A stretch of DNA of 39,284 nucleotides. Origin: Prochlorococcus sp. HOT208_60m_813G15. Lineage in GTDB: Bacteria > Cyanobacteriota > Cyanobacteriia > PCC-6307 > Cyanobiaceae. Shown here one piece after another: positions 33,177 to 39,284 of the stretch (its first letter is position 1; every line of letters begins with the position of its first letter). The notes beneath the pieces were generated by a model. That model did not search any database, was not told the origin of the DNA, and was given only the letters and a program-made list of their open reading frames with translations. The stretch covers positions 1 to 39,284 of the forward strand of contig MWOS01000111.1 of assembly GCA_002026165.1 (NCBI GenBank). Reading direction: 5' to 3'. Position numbers and translations under genes: made by a program.

Positions 33177-33308
33177 ATGGTAAAGATAATCTTAGTTGGA
33201 ATTATTGTCGCGCTTGTATATTCTCAACCGGACCTTCGTCTTACAGTCGCTGATTGGTTAAAAGCAGCTTCTGATTTTCTAATTGAATCGGTACAAGTAA
33301 AACCTTGA
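33177..33308 (+). CDS. Small membrane peptide, 43 residues
   Basis: MVKIILVGIIVALVYSQPDL then RLTVADWLKAASDFLIES. A short hydrophobic N-terminal helix, possibly an anchor or signal, then an amphipathic helix. No family recognised. Confidence 0.55.
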   Translation: MVKIILVGIIVALVYSQPDLRLTVADWLKAASDFLIESVQVKP

Positions 33309-33491
33309 ATTAATTTTCAATGAATTATTAAATAAGACCTGAGACAGTAATCATTTGTTTAATGCATACAGCTACGAAAATAAATATTATTATCCTGCTT
33401 AATATGTATTTCACTTAAACAAATAAATAGTTTTAGGAACATAATAGAAAAATTTTTTGAAATTTCTGAATAGTTAACGATAATAAGGGAT

Positions 33492-34547
33492 ATGAAGCTT
33501 AGATTATTTGAGTTCTATTTTATTAAAGACTATTTAAGGCCTTGGTTTGGTCTTATTTATTCTTTATTCTTTCTGTTTTTTTTAGGTGCAATTGGCTATC
33601 GAATAACAGAGGGATGGGAATGGAGTGATTGCTTATGGATGGTTCTAATCACAATAACCACTATTGGTTTTGGAGAAGTTCAACCTTTAAGTCCTGAAGG
33701 CAGGATCGTAACTGTTTTAGTAATCGTAGGCGGATTGATCTTTATTCAATTTACCTTTCAAAAAGCTGTTAGATTATTCGAATCCGGCTATTTTCAAAGA
33801 GTAAACGAATTACGTTTTAAAAGACTTCTTAGAAAAATGGAAAATCATGTAATTTTGTGTGGATATGGGAGGGTAGGTCAGGAAATATCTAACCAAATAA
33901 AGACGCAAAATATTCCAATTATTGTGGTTGAGAGCGATGAAGATAGAAAAAAGATTGCTGAAGAAAATGGTTTAGAAGTGCTTTGTGCTGATGCGACTCT
34001 TGATGAGACTTTAAAACTGGCAGGATTAGAAAAATGCAAAAGTTTGGTCGTAACTTTACCTAATGATGCCGCTAATTTATATGTAGTTTTAAGCGCTAAA
34101 GGGATAAGAAGTTCAATAAGAGTAATTGCAAGAGCTGGAACTGAAGAAGCTGCAAGTAAGTTGAGATTAGCCGGAGCAAGTATAGTTGTAAGCCCATATA
34201 TTGCAGCAGGAAGAGCAATGGCCTCAATGGCTTTAAGACCAATAGCCATTGATTTTCTAGATCTTTTAGCAGGAAGTGAATGCGAAATTGAAGAATTTGA
34301 ATTAAGTAATGATATTAGTCTTTTTGAAACTGCGGAGAAAAGATCACTTTCTGAACTTGGAATAGGTAAAAAAAGCGGGGCAAAAATTTTGGCTATAAAA
34401 GAGAACGAAAAATTATTTACGAACCCTGGCGGTAATTTCATACTTCAACCAGGTCAGGTATTAATAGCATTTGGTAGTAAAGAACAGCTAAATATTTTGA
34501 ACGGATTATTAGGAAATCTTGTCGTAGCAGTAGAGCTATTAAAGTAG
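33492..34547 (+). CDS. K+ channel with RCK (TrkA-N/TrkA-C) domain
   Basis: The 351-residue protein has a transmembrane helix (about 18-37), a pore loop with T-T-I-G-F-G-E (56-62), a second helix (about 72-90), then an RCK N-lobe with nucleotide-binding GYGRVG (124-129) and a C-lobe. This is the two-TM MthK/Kch-like architecture for ligand-gated K+ conduction. The selectivity filter differs from the canonical T-V-G-Y-G-D by I, F and E, the last being conservative. No frameshift or truncation. Confidence 0.92.
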   Translation: MKLRLFEFYFIKDYLRPWFGLIYSLFFLFFLGAIGYRITEGWEWSDCLWMVLITITTIGFGEVQPLSPEGRIVTVLVIVGGLIFIQFTFQKAVRLFESGYFQRVNELRFKRLLRKMENHVILCGYGRVGQEISNQIKTQNIPIIVVESDEDRKKIAEENGLEVLCADATLDETLKLAGLEKCKSLVVTLPNDAANLYVVLSAKGIRSSIRVIARAGTEEAASKLRLAGASIVVSPYIAAGRAMASMALRPIAIDFLDLLAGSECEIEEFELSNDISLFETAEKRSLSELGIGKKSGAKILAIKENEKLFTNPGGNFILQPGQVLIAFGSKEQLNILNGLLGNLVVAVELLK

Positions 34548-34601
34548 ATAGATCAAGATTCAGAATTAATTGCTAAATTAGTTTTGAGAGAAATAAATCA
34601 T

Positions 34602-34955
34602 ATGAAAATATTTAAATTTCTATTTGTAATTCCTTTAATAACTTTAATAATTATTTTTCAAACCTCTTTGCAAAATAGATATCTAATGGCTTCTGATATT
34701 AGAGATGGAGAAACAATTTTTAGAAATGTTTGTGCAGGCTGTCATGTAAGAGGTGGATCAGTCGTTCTTAAAGGATCTAAATCATTAAAACTTTCTGACC
34801 TCGAAAAAAGAGGAATAGCAGATGTAAATTCAATAAAAATAATTGCTAATGATGGGATTGGTTTTATGAAAGGTTATAAAAATAAATTAAAGGATGGAGA
34901 GGATAAGGTTCTTGCACAATGGATTATTCAAAATGCAGAAAAGGGTTGGGAGTAA
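34602..34955 (+). CDS. Cytochrome c6-like class I c-type cytochrome
   Basis: The 117-residue precursor has a signal peptide (about 1-31, cleavage near LMAS-D), then the heme site C44-A-G-C-H48 and M89 in GFMKGYKNKL as the likely axial ligand. Cytochrome c6 proteins carry electrons in the thylakoid lumen. This sequence is divergent from petJ in the segment around the Met ligand, so it could be a c6B/c6C-type protein. The ATG at 34602 gives the clean signal; an upstream TTG (34584) is possible. It abuts the LptA-like gene. Confidence 0.85.
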   Translation: MKIFKFLFVIPLITLIIIFQTSLQNRYLMASDIRDGETIFRNVCAGCHVRGGSVVLKGSKSLKLSDLEKRGIADVNSIKIIANDGIGFMKGYKNKLKDGEDKVLAQWIIQNAEKGWE

Positions 34956-35324
34956 ATGAAAAGCTTATTTTTTGCATCGTTTTTATTTTTATTAGCTGAA
35001 TATTCTTTTGCTGAGGAATTAATTAATTACACAATTACGTCTGATTCTCAAGTAAATACTTTAGAAGGTGATTTAGAGGCTATTGGAAATGTAGTTATTA
35101 AAAGCAATAATGGTAATTTTGAGGCTTATTCTGACAAGCTTTCTTTTGACAAGGATGATAAATCTCTAAAACTTATTGGGAATGTTTTTGTTAAAAATTT
35201 AGAGTCTGAGGGAATTGCAATTGAAGAAACATCTGGAGATGAGTTGACCATATTTACTGAAACAGGACTTTTTGAATTCAAATCTCAAAATAAAAAAAGA
35301 GTAACAACAAAAATAAAATTCTAA
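34956..35324 (+). CDS. LptA/OstA-like periplasmic protein
   Basis: The 122-residue secreted protein has a signal peptide (MKSLFFASFLFLLAEYSFAE) and an OstA-type beta repeat region: EGDLEAIGNVVIKSNNG, then LSFDKDDKSLKLIGNVFV, the usual LptA 'A-x-G-N-V' repeats. LptA-family proteins bridge lipopolysaccharide transport across the periplasm. The ATG follows the cytochrome stop without a gap. Confidence 0.75.
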   Translation: MKSLFFASFLFLLAEYSFAEELINYTITSDSQVNTLEGDLEAIGNVVIKSNNGNFEAYSDKLSFDKDDKSLKLIGNVFVKNLESEGIAIEETSGDELTIFTETGLFEFKSQNKKRVTTKIKF

Positions 35325-35330
35325 ATAAAG

Positions 35331-35375
35331 GCTTCTTTAATATGTTTGTGTGAGGAAAATTAAAGAAGCATTTTA
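35331..35375 (+). terminator. Terminator of the cytochrome - LptA-like unit
   Basis: GCTTCTTTAAT (35331-35341) pairs perfectly over 11 bases with ATTAAAGAAGC (35359-35369), followed by ATTTTAAT. Confidence 0.7.
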
Positions 35376-35389
35376 ATATTAAATAAACA

Positions 35390-35419
35390 GGTTTAAGGAC
35401 AAATTAAAAAGCAAATAAG
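35390..35419 (+). promoter_or_regulatory. PHO-box-like repeats upstream of phoB
   Basis: GGTTTAAG-GAC-AAATTAAA-AAG-CAAATAAG: three 8-base units with 3-base spacers. The first unit matches the cyanobacterial PHO half-repeat best (reverse complement CTTAAACC); the other two are degenerate. The distance to the phoB ATG (35514) is about 95 bases. Confidence 0.4.
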
Positions 35420-35513
35420 ATCAAATAAAAAATAAGCATCGAATGTAAAGTAAATATGAAATAATTACATCAAATAAATTTGATTATATAAAATTAATTT
35501 GTTGGGTTTTCAA

Positions 35514-36242
35514 ATGACTATTAAAGATCATAAGAGTTTGCAGGGCTCAAAAATTCTTCTTGTAGAGGATGATAAGAGTATTAGGCTGACAGTAAGTGAA
35601 TCATTGAAAGGCGAAGGTTTTCAAGTGTTAACTTTTAAAGATGGTTTAAGTGCCTCAGATTTTATTTGCGATAATACTAGAAATGATATAGACCTTATAA
35701 TTCTTGACTTGATGTTGCCAGGGCTTAATGGATTAGAGTTATGCAGAAAAATAAGAAATGAAGAAAATTATACACCTATATTAATTTTGAGTGCTAAAGA
35801 TAATGAATCAGACCGGGTTCTTGGATTAGAGGTTGGTGCTGATGATTATTTAACAAAACCTTTTGGTTTAAATGAATTAATTGCCAGATCAAGAGCATTA
35901 ATAAGAAGATCTAAACGTAATAAGAAATATATAGACAAAACACAAACAATCATTGAGTTTAATCATATAAAAATGTTTCTGGAAGAATGTAGGGTAACTT
36001 CTTTTGATAGGGAAATAACTTTATCTCCAAAAGAATTTAAATTATTAGAGTTATTTATGAAAAGTCCAAAAAGGGTATGGTCAAGGGATTTAATTCTTGA
36101 AAAAATATGGGAAATTGACTTTATTGGTGATACTAAAACAGTAGATGTTCATGTTAGATGGCTTAGAGAAAAATTAGAAGAAGATCCCTCAGCGCCAAAA
36201 CTTTTGAAAACTGTAAGAGGTTTTGGATATAAGTTTGGATGA
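35514..36242 (+). CDS. phoB: PhoB phosphate-response regulator
   Basis: This OmpR-family regulator of 242 residues has a receiver domain with acidic pocket E18/D19/D20, phosphoacceptor D65, S93 and K115. A winged-helix DNA-binding domain follows, with the T-V-D-V-H-V-R-W-L-R-E-K-L recognition helix and the terminal TVRGFGYKFG. The ATG at 35514 is preferred over an in-frame TTG five codons earlier. It overlaps phoR by four bases (ATGA). Gene order phoB-phoR, porin, pstS is the phosphate regulon arrangement known in Prochlorococcus. Confidence 0.93.
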   Translation: MTIKDHKSLQGSKILLVEDDKSIRLTVSESLKGEGFQVLTFKDGLSASDFICDNTRNDIDLIILDLMLPGLNGLELCRKIRNEENYTPILILSAKDNESDRVLGLEVGADDYLTKPFGLNELIARSRALIRRSKRNKKYIDKTQTIIEFNHIKMFLEECRVTSFDREITLSPKEFKLLELFMKSPKRVWSRDLILEKIWEIDFIGDTKTVDVHVRWLREKLEEDPSAPKLLKTVRGFGYKFG

Positions 36243-37396
36243 AAATGAAAACACTACAACAGGTATTAACTTTTTTTTATGAAAAATGGAAAACCAAGGT
36301 TAAAGGATTTTCAAACAATAATAACAATATTGAACTGACTAAAAATAAGAACCAACAAATTTTTGATTTTCCATTTGATAAAGTTAAACCCCAGCAACTT
36401 TTATCTTGGTTAGATTATTCATCTGAAGGATGGATGATTTTGTCATCTGATCTAACAATAAAATTTATCAATCAGAAAGGTTTATCTCTCATTAAGTTTA
36501 TTAAATATAAAGATGTTATTGGAAAAGCAATTAATGATATTAATGAGCTCGAAGTACTAAGAAATAAGATTCTATATTCAAGAAAAAAAGATTTCCCAAT
36601 CAGCCTAGATTGCACTATTTCGGGGGAACCCATTTCTGTAAATATTGTTAGAGCAAGGAAAAAAAATTATTTAATATTGTTGGAGAGTAAATTATCAATT
36701 GAATCCATAAAAAAAAGACAGAATCAATTAATCAATGATGTGTCTCATGAACTGAAAACACCTCTTACATCTCTTATTTTGATAGGCGAAAGACTGGAAG
36801 AAGTAGTATCAAAGAAAGATAGATATCTTGTTAAAAGACTTAAGAAAGAATCTAAAAGATTAAGAAAAATGGTCGAAGAAACTTTAGAACTTTCTAAGCT
36901 AGAAAGTAGCGAGGCTTGTAATAAAAATAAAAAAATATCTATTTCAGATTTAGTGATGGAATCTTGGCAAACCTTAAAACCACTTGCAGAAAAAAAAGAT
37001 ATAAAAATAAATCTATTGATACCAACAAAATATTTTATATCTGCAGATAATGAAAATTTAAAAAGAGCTTTTATAAATATTTTGGATAATGCTATTCGTT
37101 ATTCCCCAGCTAGTGAAGAAATTCAAATTGAAATTTTTAAAAGAGATAGCTCGGTTGTTATGAGAGTTAGAGATAAAGGTATTGGATTAGAAGAAAATGA
37201 ATTTAATGATATTTTTTCTCGTTTTTATAGAGGTGATCCATCAAGGACTAAATTCAAGAAAAGTGGTAGTGGTTTAGGTCTTTCAATAACAAAAAAAATA
37301 ATCAATAACAATAAAGGTTTTATAAAGGCTTTTAATCATAAGGATGGTGGAGCAATTTTTGAAACTATTTTTCCTTGTCTGAATACAGATTTATAG
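36239..37396 (+). CDS. phoR: PhoR phosphate-sensor histidine kinase
   Basis: The 385-residue kinase has an N-terminal PAS-like region (about 55-150), the H-box VSHELKTPLTSL with phosphoacceptor H170, the N-box ILDNAIRYSP, and the G1/F/G2 boxes (RDKGIGLEENEF, FSRFYRG, SGSGLGLSITKKI). No transmembrane helix is visible, unlike E. coli PhoR, so this sensor appears soluble or peripheral and may read signals from a partner such as the Pst system. It is coupled to phoB by ATGA. Confidence 0.92.
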   Translation: MKMKTLQQVLTFFYEKWKTKVKGFSNNNNNIELTKNKNQQIFDFPFDKVKPQQLLSWLDYSSEGWMILSSDLTIKFINQKGLSLIKFIKYKDVIGKAINDINELEVLRNKILYSRKKDFPISLDCTISGEPISVNIVRARKKNYLILLESKLSIESIKKRQNQLINDVSHELKTPLTSLILIGERLEEVVSKKDRYLVKRLKKESKRLRKMVEETLELSKLESSEACNKNKKISISDLVMESWQTLKPLAEKKDIKINLLIPTKYFISADNENLKRAFINILDNAIRYSPASEEIQIEIFKRDSSVVMRVRDKGIGLEENEFNDIFSRFYRGDPSRTKFKKSGSGLGLSITKKIINNNKGFIKAFNHKDGGAIFETIFPCLNTDL

Positions 37397-37454
37397 GAAA
37401 AATTTAAAAAATATCAGGACATGATTTTTCTTCGATAAATCTTTCTTTAGGCTA

Positions 37455-37486
37455 AAAAAAGGCCTGCAATAAGCGCAGGCCTTTAT
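37455..37486. terminator. Bidirectional terminator between phoR and the porin gene
   Basis: GGCCTGC (37461-37467) pairs with GCAGGCC (37475-37481); A-tracts before and T-tracts after serve both strands. Confidence 0.85.
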
Positions 37487-37514
37487 TGTGTGTTGGAGAT
37501 TTTCTAAATTAAAT

Positions 37515-38855
37515 TTAGAAGCTGAATGATGTCTTAACCATTACACCTGTTGTATCGTCAGATCCTGCAGTTGCATTTTCTTTAACATATACCAATGGAG
37601 TGATTGTCATGCCATCATTTACTGGATAATCGTAGTATGCCTCATACATGTACTCTTCATCAGAACCTTCACGAGTACTATGACCTAAAGCAACACCGGC
37701 AGATCCTGGACCTACTTCATCCCAAGTTAAACCAACAAAGAAGCTTGTGTTTTCATCAACACCATCAGCTGCTCCGCCGATATCACCGATTTCATAACCA
37801 ACACTTATTGAAGGTAAACCTTCAGGAGTGTAATAGCCATTGAAAGCTGTATAGGTGTCTTCTTCTGTAGCAGATGACTCTACAGTGGCGAGAGTTAGTG
37901 ATATACCGTATTCTTCGCCTGTGTAAGCTGCATTAATTGCATATTGATCAAGACTTTCCTCAGTCATTACACCTGACGCAAGTCCTGAATAACCAACTGC
38001 AGTTGTAAATCCGTTATCGAAATCATAGCTTAAACCTGCATTTGTCTTCTGTCCTTTACCAATATTGGCATTAGGATTACCGCAATCATCTAATGTGTCA
38101 GATGGACCACCATATGCACATGCAATAGTGAAAAGACTTCCTCCATCAACAGTATCTCCAACAAATGCTGTCATATCACCGATTGGGAATGTGTACGAAA
38201 TTCCATCGACTATTAGAGCATCTGCGGTAGTATTGTTCAAACCAAATTCAGAAAGGGAACCAGCTTTTGAGTTTCCAGCATCAAACTTGGTAACTAATTT
38301 ATCCTCTCCAGTAAAACTGGTAGTAAGTTTCATCCCAAAACTGTAGCCAGCTTGAATCGCATCATCAGTATCGTTTGCAGTAGCTGAACCATCATCTGAA
38401 TCTTCTGATCCGAAAACAAAGGCAGCTTTAAATGAAGCAGTTGTTGTATCTGAAAAACTTCCAGCCTCTATTGTATTTACACGAGCTTCAAGGCCATCTA
38501 CTCTTCCTTTCATTATTGCCAACTCAGAACCAAGCTCATCGCTTAATCTATCAATTGCAGTTCCGTTCATTAGGCCTTCACCGCCAGCAATTAGATTGTT
38601 TAATTCGGCAGCAGCTTCTAAACGAGTAACTGAATTTCCGTTGAATTTTGAGCTATTTGTTAGATCCTTTAATGAATCGTAAGCCCAATCTCCTGGAAAT
38701 AAAGTATCTGATTTAAAATCACCTAAAGATACTAAATTACTAGAATTTGAAAATTTACTAAGATCAGAAGGATTAATCTCAGAAGCATTTACTGCGAAAC
38801 CTGTAGCCATAGAAAGGATGGCAGGAGCAGCAATTAATTTTTGAAAAAGTTTCAT
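37515..38855 (-). CDS. phoE: Phosphate-regulon SLH porin (PhoE/Som-like)
   Basis: The porin of about 446 residues has a signal peptide (LFQKLIAAPAILSMATGFA), an S-layer-homology domain (about 45-100: WAYDSLKDLTNSS, NSVTRLEAAAELNNL), a coiled-coil spacer (VDGLEARVNTIEAG) and a Gly/Tyr-rich C-terminal beta barrel ending in aromatic MVKTSFSF. This is the cyanobacterial Som/iron-uptake-porin type. The location next to phoBR and pstS makes a phosphate-induced outer-membrane channel likely. I prefer ATG 38855; GTG (38867) and TTG (38864) lie in frame just upstream. Codons are less AT-rich, typical of high expression. Confidence 0.88.
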   Translation of the reverse strand: MKLFQKLIAAPAILSMATGFAVNASEINPSDLSKFSNSSNLVSLGDFKSDTLFPGDWAYDSLKDLTNSSKFNGNSVTRLEAAAELNNLIAGGEGLMNGTAIDRLSDELGSELAIMKGRVDGLEARVNTIEAGSFSDTTTASFKAAFVFGSEDSDDGSATANDTDDAIQAGYSFGMKLTTSFTGEDKLVTKFDAGNSKAGSLSEFGLNNTTADALIVDGISYTFPIGDMTAFVGDTVDGGSLFTIACAYGGPSDTLDDCGNPNANIGKGQKTNAGLSYDFDNGFTTAVGYSGLASGVMTEESLDQYAINAAYTGEEYGISLTLATVESSATEEDTYTAFNGYYTPEGLPSISVGYEIGDIGGAADGVDENTSFFVGLTWDEVGPGSAGVALGHSTREGSDEEYMYEAYYDYPVNDGMTITPLVYVKENATAGSDDTTGVMVKTSFSF

Positions 38856-38873
38856 GAACCTCAACACGTAAAA

Positions 38874-38889
38874 ATGGATATATATCCAT
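38874..38889. repeat. Perfect 16-bp palindrome in the porin promoter
   Basis: ATGGATATATATCCAT is fully self-complementary. The central TATATA is the probable -10 of the porin gene, only 7 bases from the PHO-box-like repeats. Confidence 0.5.
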
Positions 38890-38896
38890 CTTTATG

Positions 38897-38926
38897 AGAA
38901 CGAATTAAGGTTAAGAAATGAGTAAG
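38897..38926 (-). promoter_or_regulatory. PHO-box-like repeats of the porin promoter
   Basis: Read on the minus strand: CTTACTCA-TTT-CTTAACCT-TAA-TTCGTTCT, three 8-base units spaced by 3. The middle unit is the exact cyanobacterial PHO repeat CTTAACCT. It is 42 bases upstream of the porin ATG. Confidence 0.55.
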
Positions 38927-38993
38927 AAATAAAGTCAATAAGAAAAATTTAAACAGACCTTAAACTCCTTTTAAATTTAAAGGGAAATTGTCT

Positions 38994-39098
38994 ATGATTT
39001 TCAAAATGTTTATCAATAAAAGTCAAAAATCTAAGTATGCTTTATTTCAAATATTTTCAAAACTAAACGAAAAAAACTCTAATCAAGATTTAGTTTAA
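38994..39098 (+). CDS. Possible 34-residue ORF upstream of pstS
   Basis: Begins MIFKMFINKSQKSKYALFQI and is basic. Its stop overlaps the pstS PHO-box-like repeats, which argues against it being an expressed gene. Low support. Confidence 0.2.
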   Translation: MIFKMFINKSQKSKYALFQIFSKLNEKNSNQDLV

Positions 39099-39132
39099 GA
39101 AAGGGTTAAGAACTAATTAATTAAAAGATAAG
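39092..39132 (+). promoter_or_regulatory. PHO-box-like repeats of pstS
   Basis: AGTTTAAG-AAA-GGGTTAAG-AAC-TAATTAAT-TAA-AAGATAAG: 8-base units with 3-base spacers; the first two match the PHO half-repeat best. A TATAAA -10 lies at 39170-39175 and the ATG at 39197. Confidence 0.55.
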
Positions 39133-39196
39133 CTTTAAATTAAAGAGTATTTGTGTTCATATTAAGTGCTATAAATATGTTGTCTTTCGTTAATTC

Positions 39197-39284
39197 ATGA
39201 AATCAATGAACATAGCTAAGAAAGCTTTGGTCTTTACTTCTTTAGTTGCTATTGCTGCTGGCACAAGTGTTTCGGCAAAAACAA
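39197..39284 (+). CDS. pstS: 5' end of the phosphate-binding protein gene pstS (cut by window edge)
   Basis: Only 29 codons are present. They encode a signal peptide (MKSMNIAKKALVFTSLVAIA then AGTSVSAKT), with a likely AxA-type cleavage near VSA-KT. The identity as PstS comes from position (after phoBR and the porin, behind PHO-box-like repeats) and the signal-peptide character, not from any PstS domain, which lies outside the window. Confidence 0.65.
   Translation, partial: MKSMNIAKKALVFTSLVAIAAGTSVSAKT

Noticed and set aside
33878..34441. 187-codon minus-strand ORF inside the K+ channel gene
   Set aside because: It is a shadow of a well-supported RCK domain gene; no domain and no independent start context.
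1..39284. CRISPR array, tRNA, insertion sequence or prophage
   Set aside because: I looked for regularly spaced direct repeats, tRNA-like folds with a TTCRA arm, terminal inverted repeats with transposase motifs, and integrase or capsid-type proteins, and found none.

Overview
The window is a very AT-rich, tightly packed cyanobacterial chromosome segment. It is almost certainly from a high-light-adapted Prochlorococcus. The clues are the base composition, 6S RNA directly behind purK, a high-light-inducible protein (HLIP), DUF1651 and Trp-rich mini-proteins, a phosphonate/phosphite-type phnDCE locus, and a phoB-phoR / porin / pstS block. No tRNA, rRNA, transposase, integrase, phage module or CRISPR array is visible.

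Positions 1-20855 are conserved housekeeping genes, often overlapping or nearly touching. In order: a partial gene, release factor 3 (prfC), a CPP1-like J-type membrane protein, Hsp33 with an ABC ATPase, then DUF3531 - rsmE - DUF92 (phytyl-phosphate kinase-like). Next is a minus-strand run aspC-type aminotransferase > phnD > phnC > phnE > GDSL hydrolase. After it come a family-4 uracil-DNA glycosylase homologue, ispG, a CtpA-like protease, nadA, a metallophosphoesterase, a TPM-domain (Psb32-like) protein, a MidA-like methyltransferase, aroB and purK, followed by 6S RNA.

Positions about 21200-33310 are an accessory-like stretch of some thirty very small genes (13-132 codons, many below 50). 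They sit in small operons with SD sequences, one-base or four-base overlaps and hairpin terminators. The recognisable members are two DUF1651 genes, a stand-alone NAD+ DNA ligase adenylation domain, an HLIP, a TIGR02450-like Trp-rich protein, an SDR oxidoreductase, a DnaJ-type zinc-finger mini-protein, and DUF3303-like and DUF1499-like proteins. Most of the others are single-helix membrane peptides or short charged or coiled-coil proteins of unknown role.

Positions 33492-39284 return to larger genes: a K+ channel with an RCK domain, a cytochrome c6-like protein with an LptA-like protein, then phoB-phoR, a convergent SLH-porin (phoE-like) and the start of pstS. Eleven-base periodic PHO-box-like repeats lie upstream of phoB, the porin and pstS. 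The window therefore holds two phosphorus-acquisition loci.

The most interesting signal is in the two DUF1651 genes. Each carries, at exactly the same offset (+19), a 26-codon ORF in the +1 frame with an SD sequence. It encodes a hydrophobic peptide ending in a lipobox-like V-V-G-C or L-A-G-C. Between the copies the substitutions are conservative in this hidden frame and mostly radical in the annotated frame. Both copies share a promoter followed immediately by a near-consensus cyanobacterial LexA-box-like palindrome. Other notable points are a uracil-DNA glycosylase homologue lacking three of four Fe-S cysteines, divergent nadA/phosphoesterase genes whose conserved N-termini lie upstream of any ATG/GTG/TTG, and a 40-codon ORF with a full-length anti-SD match.
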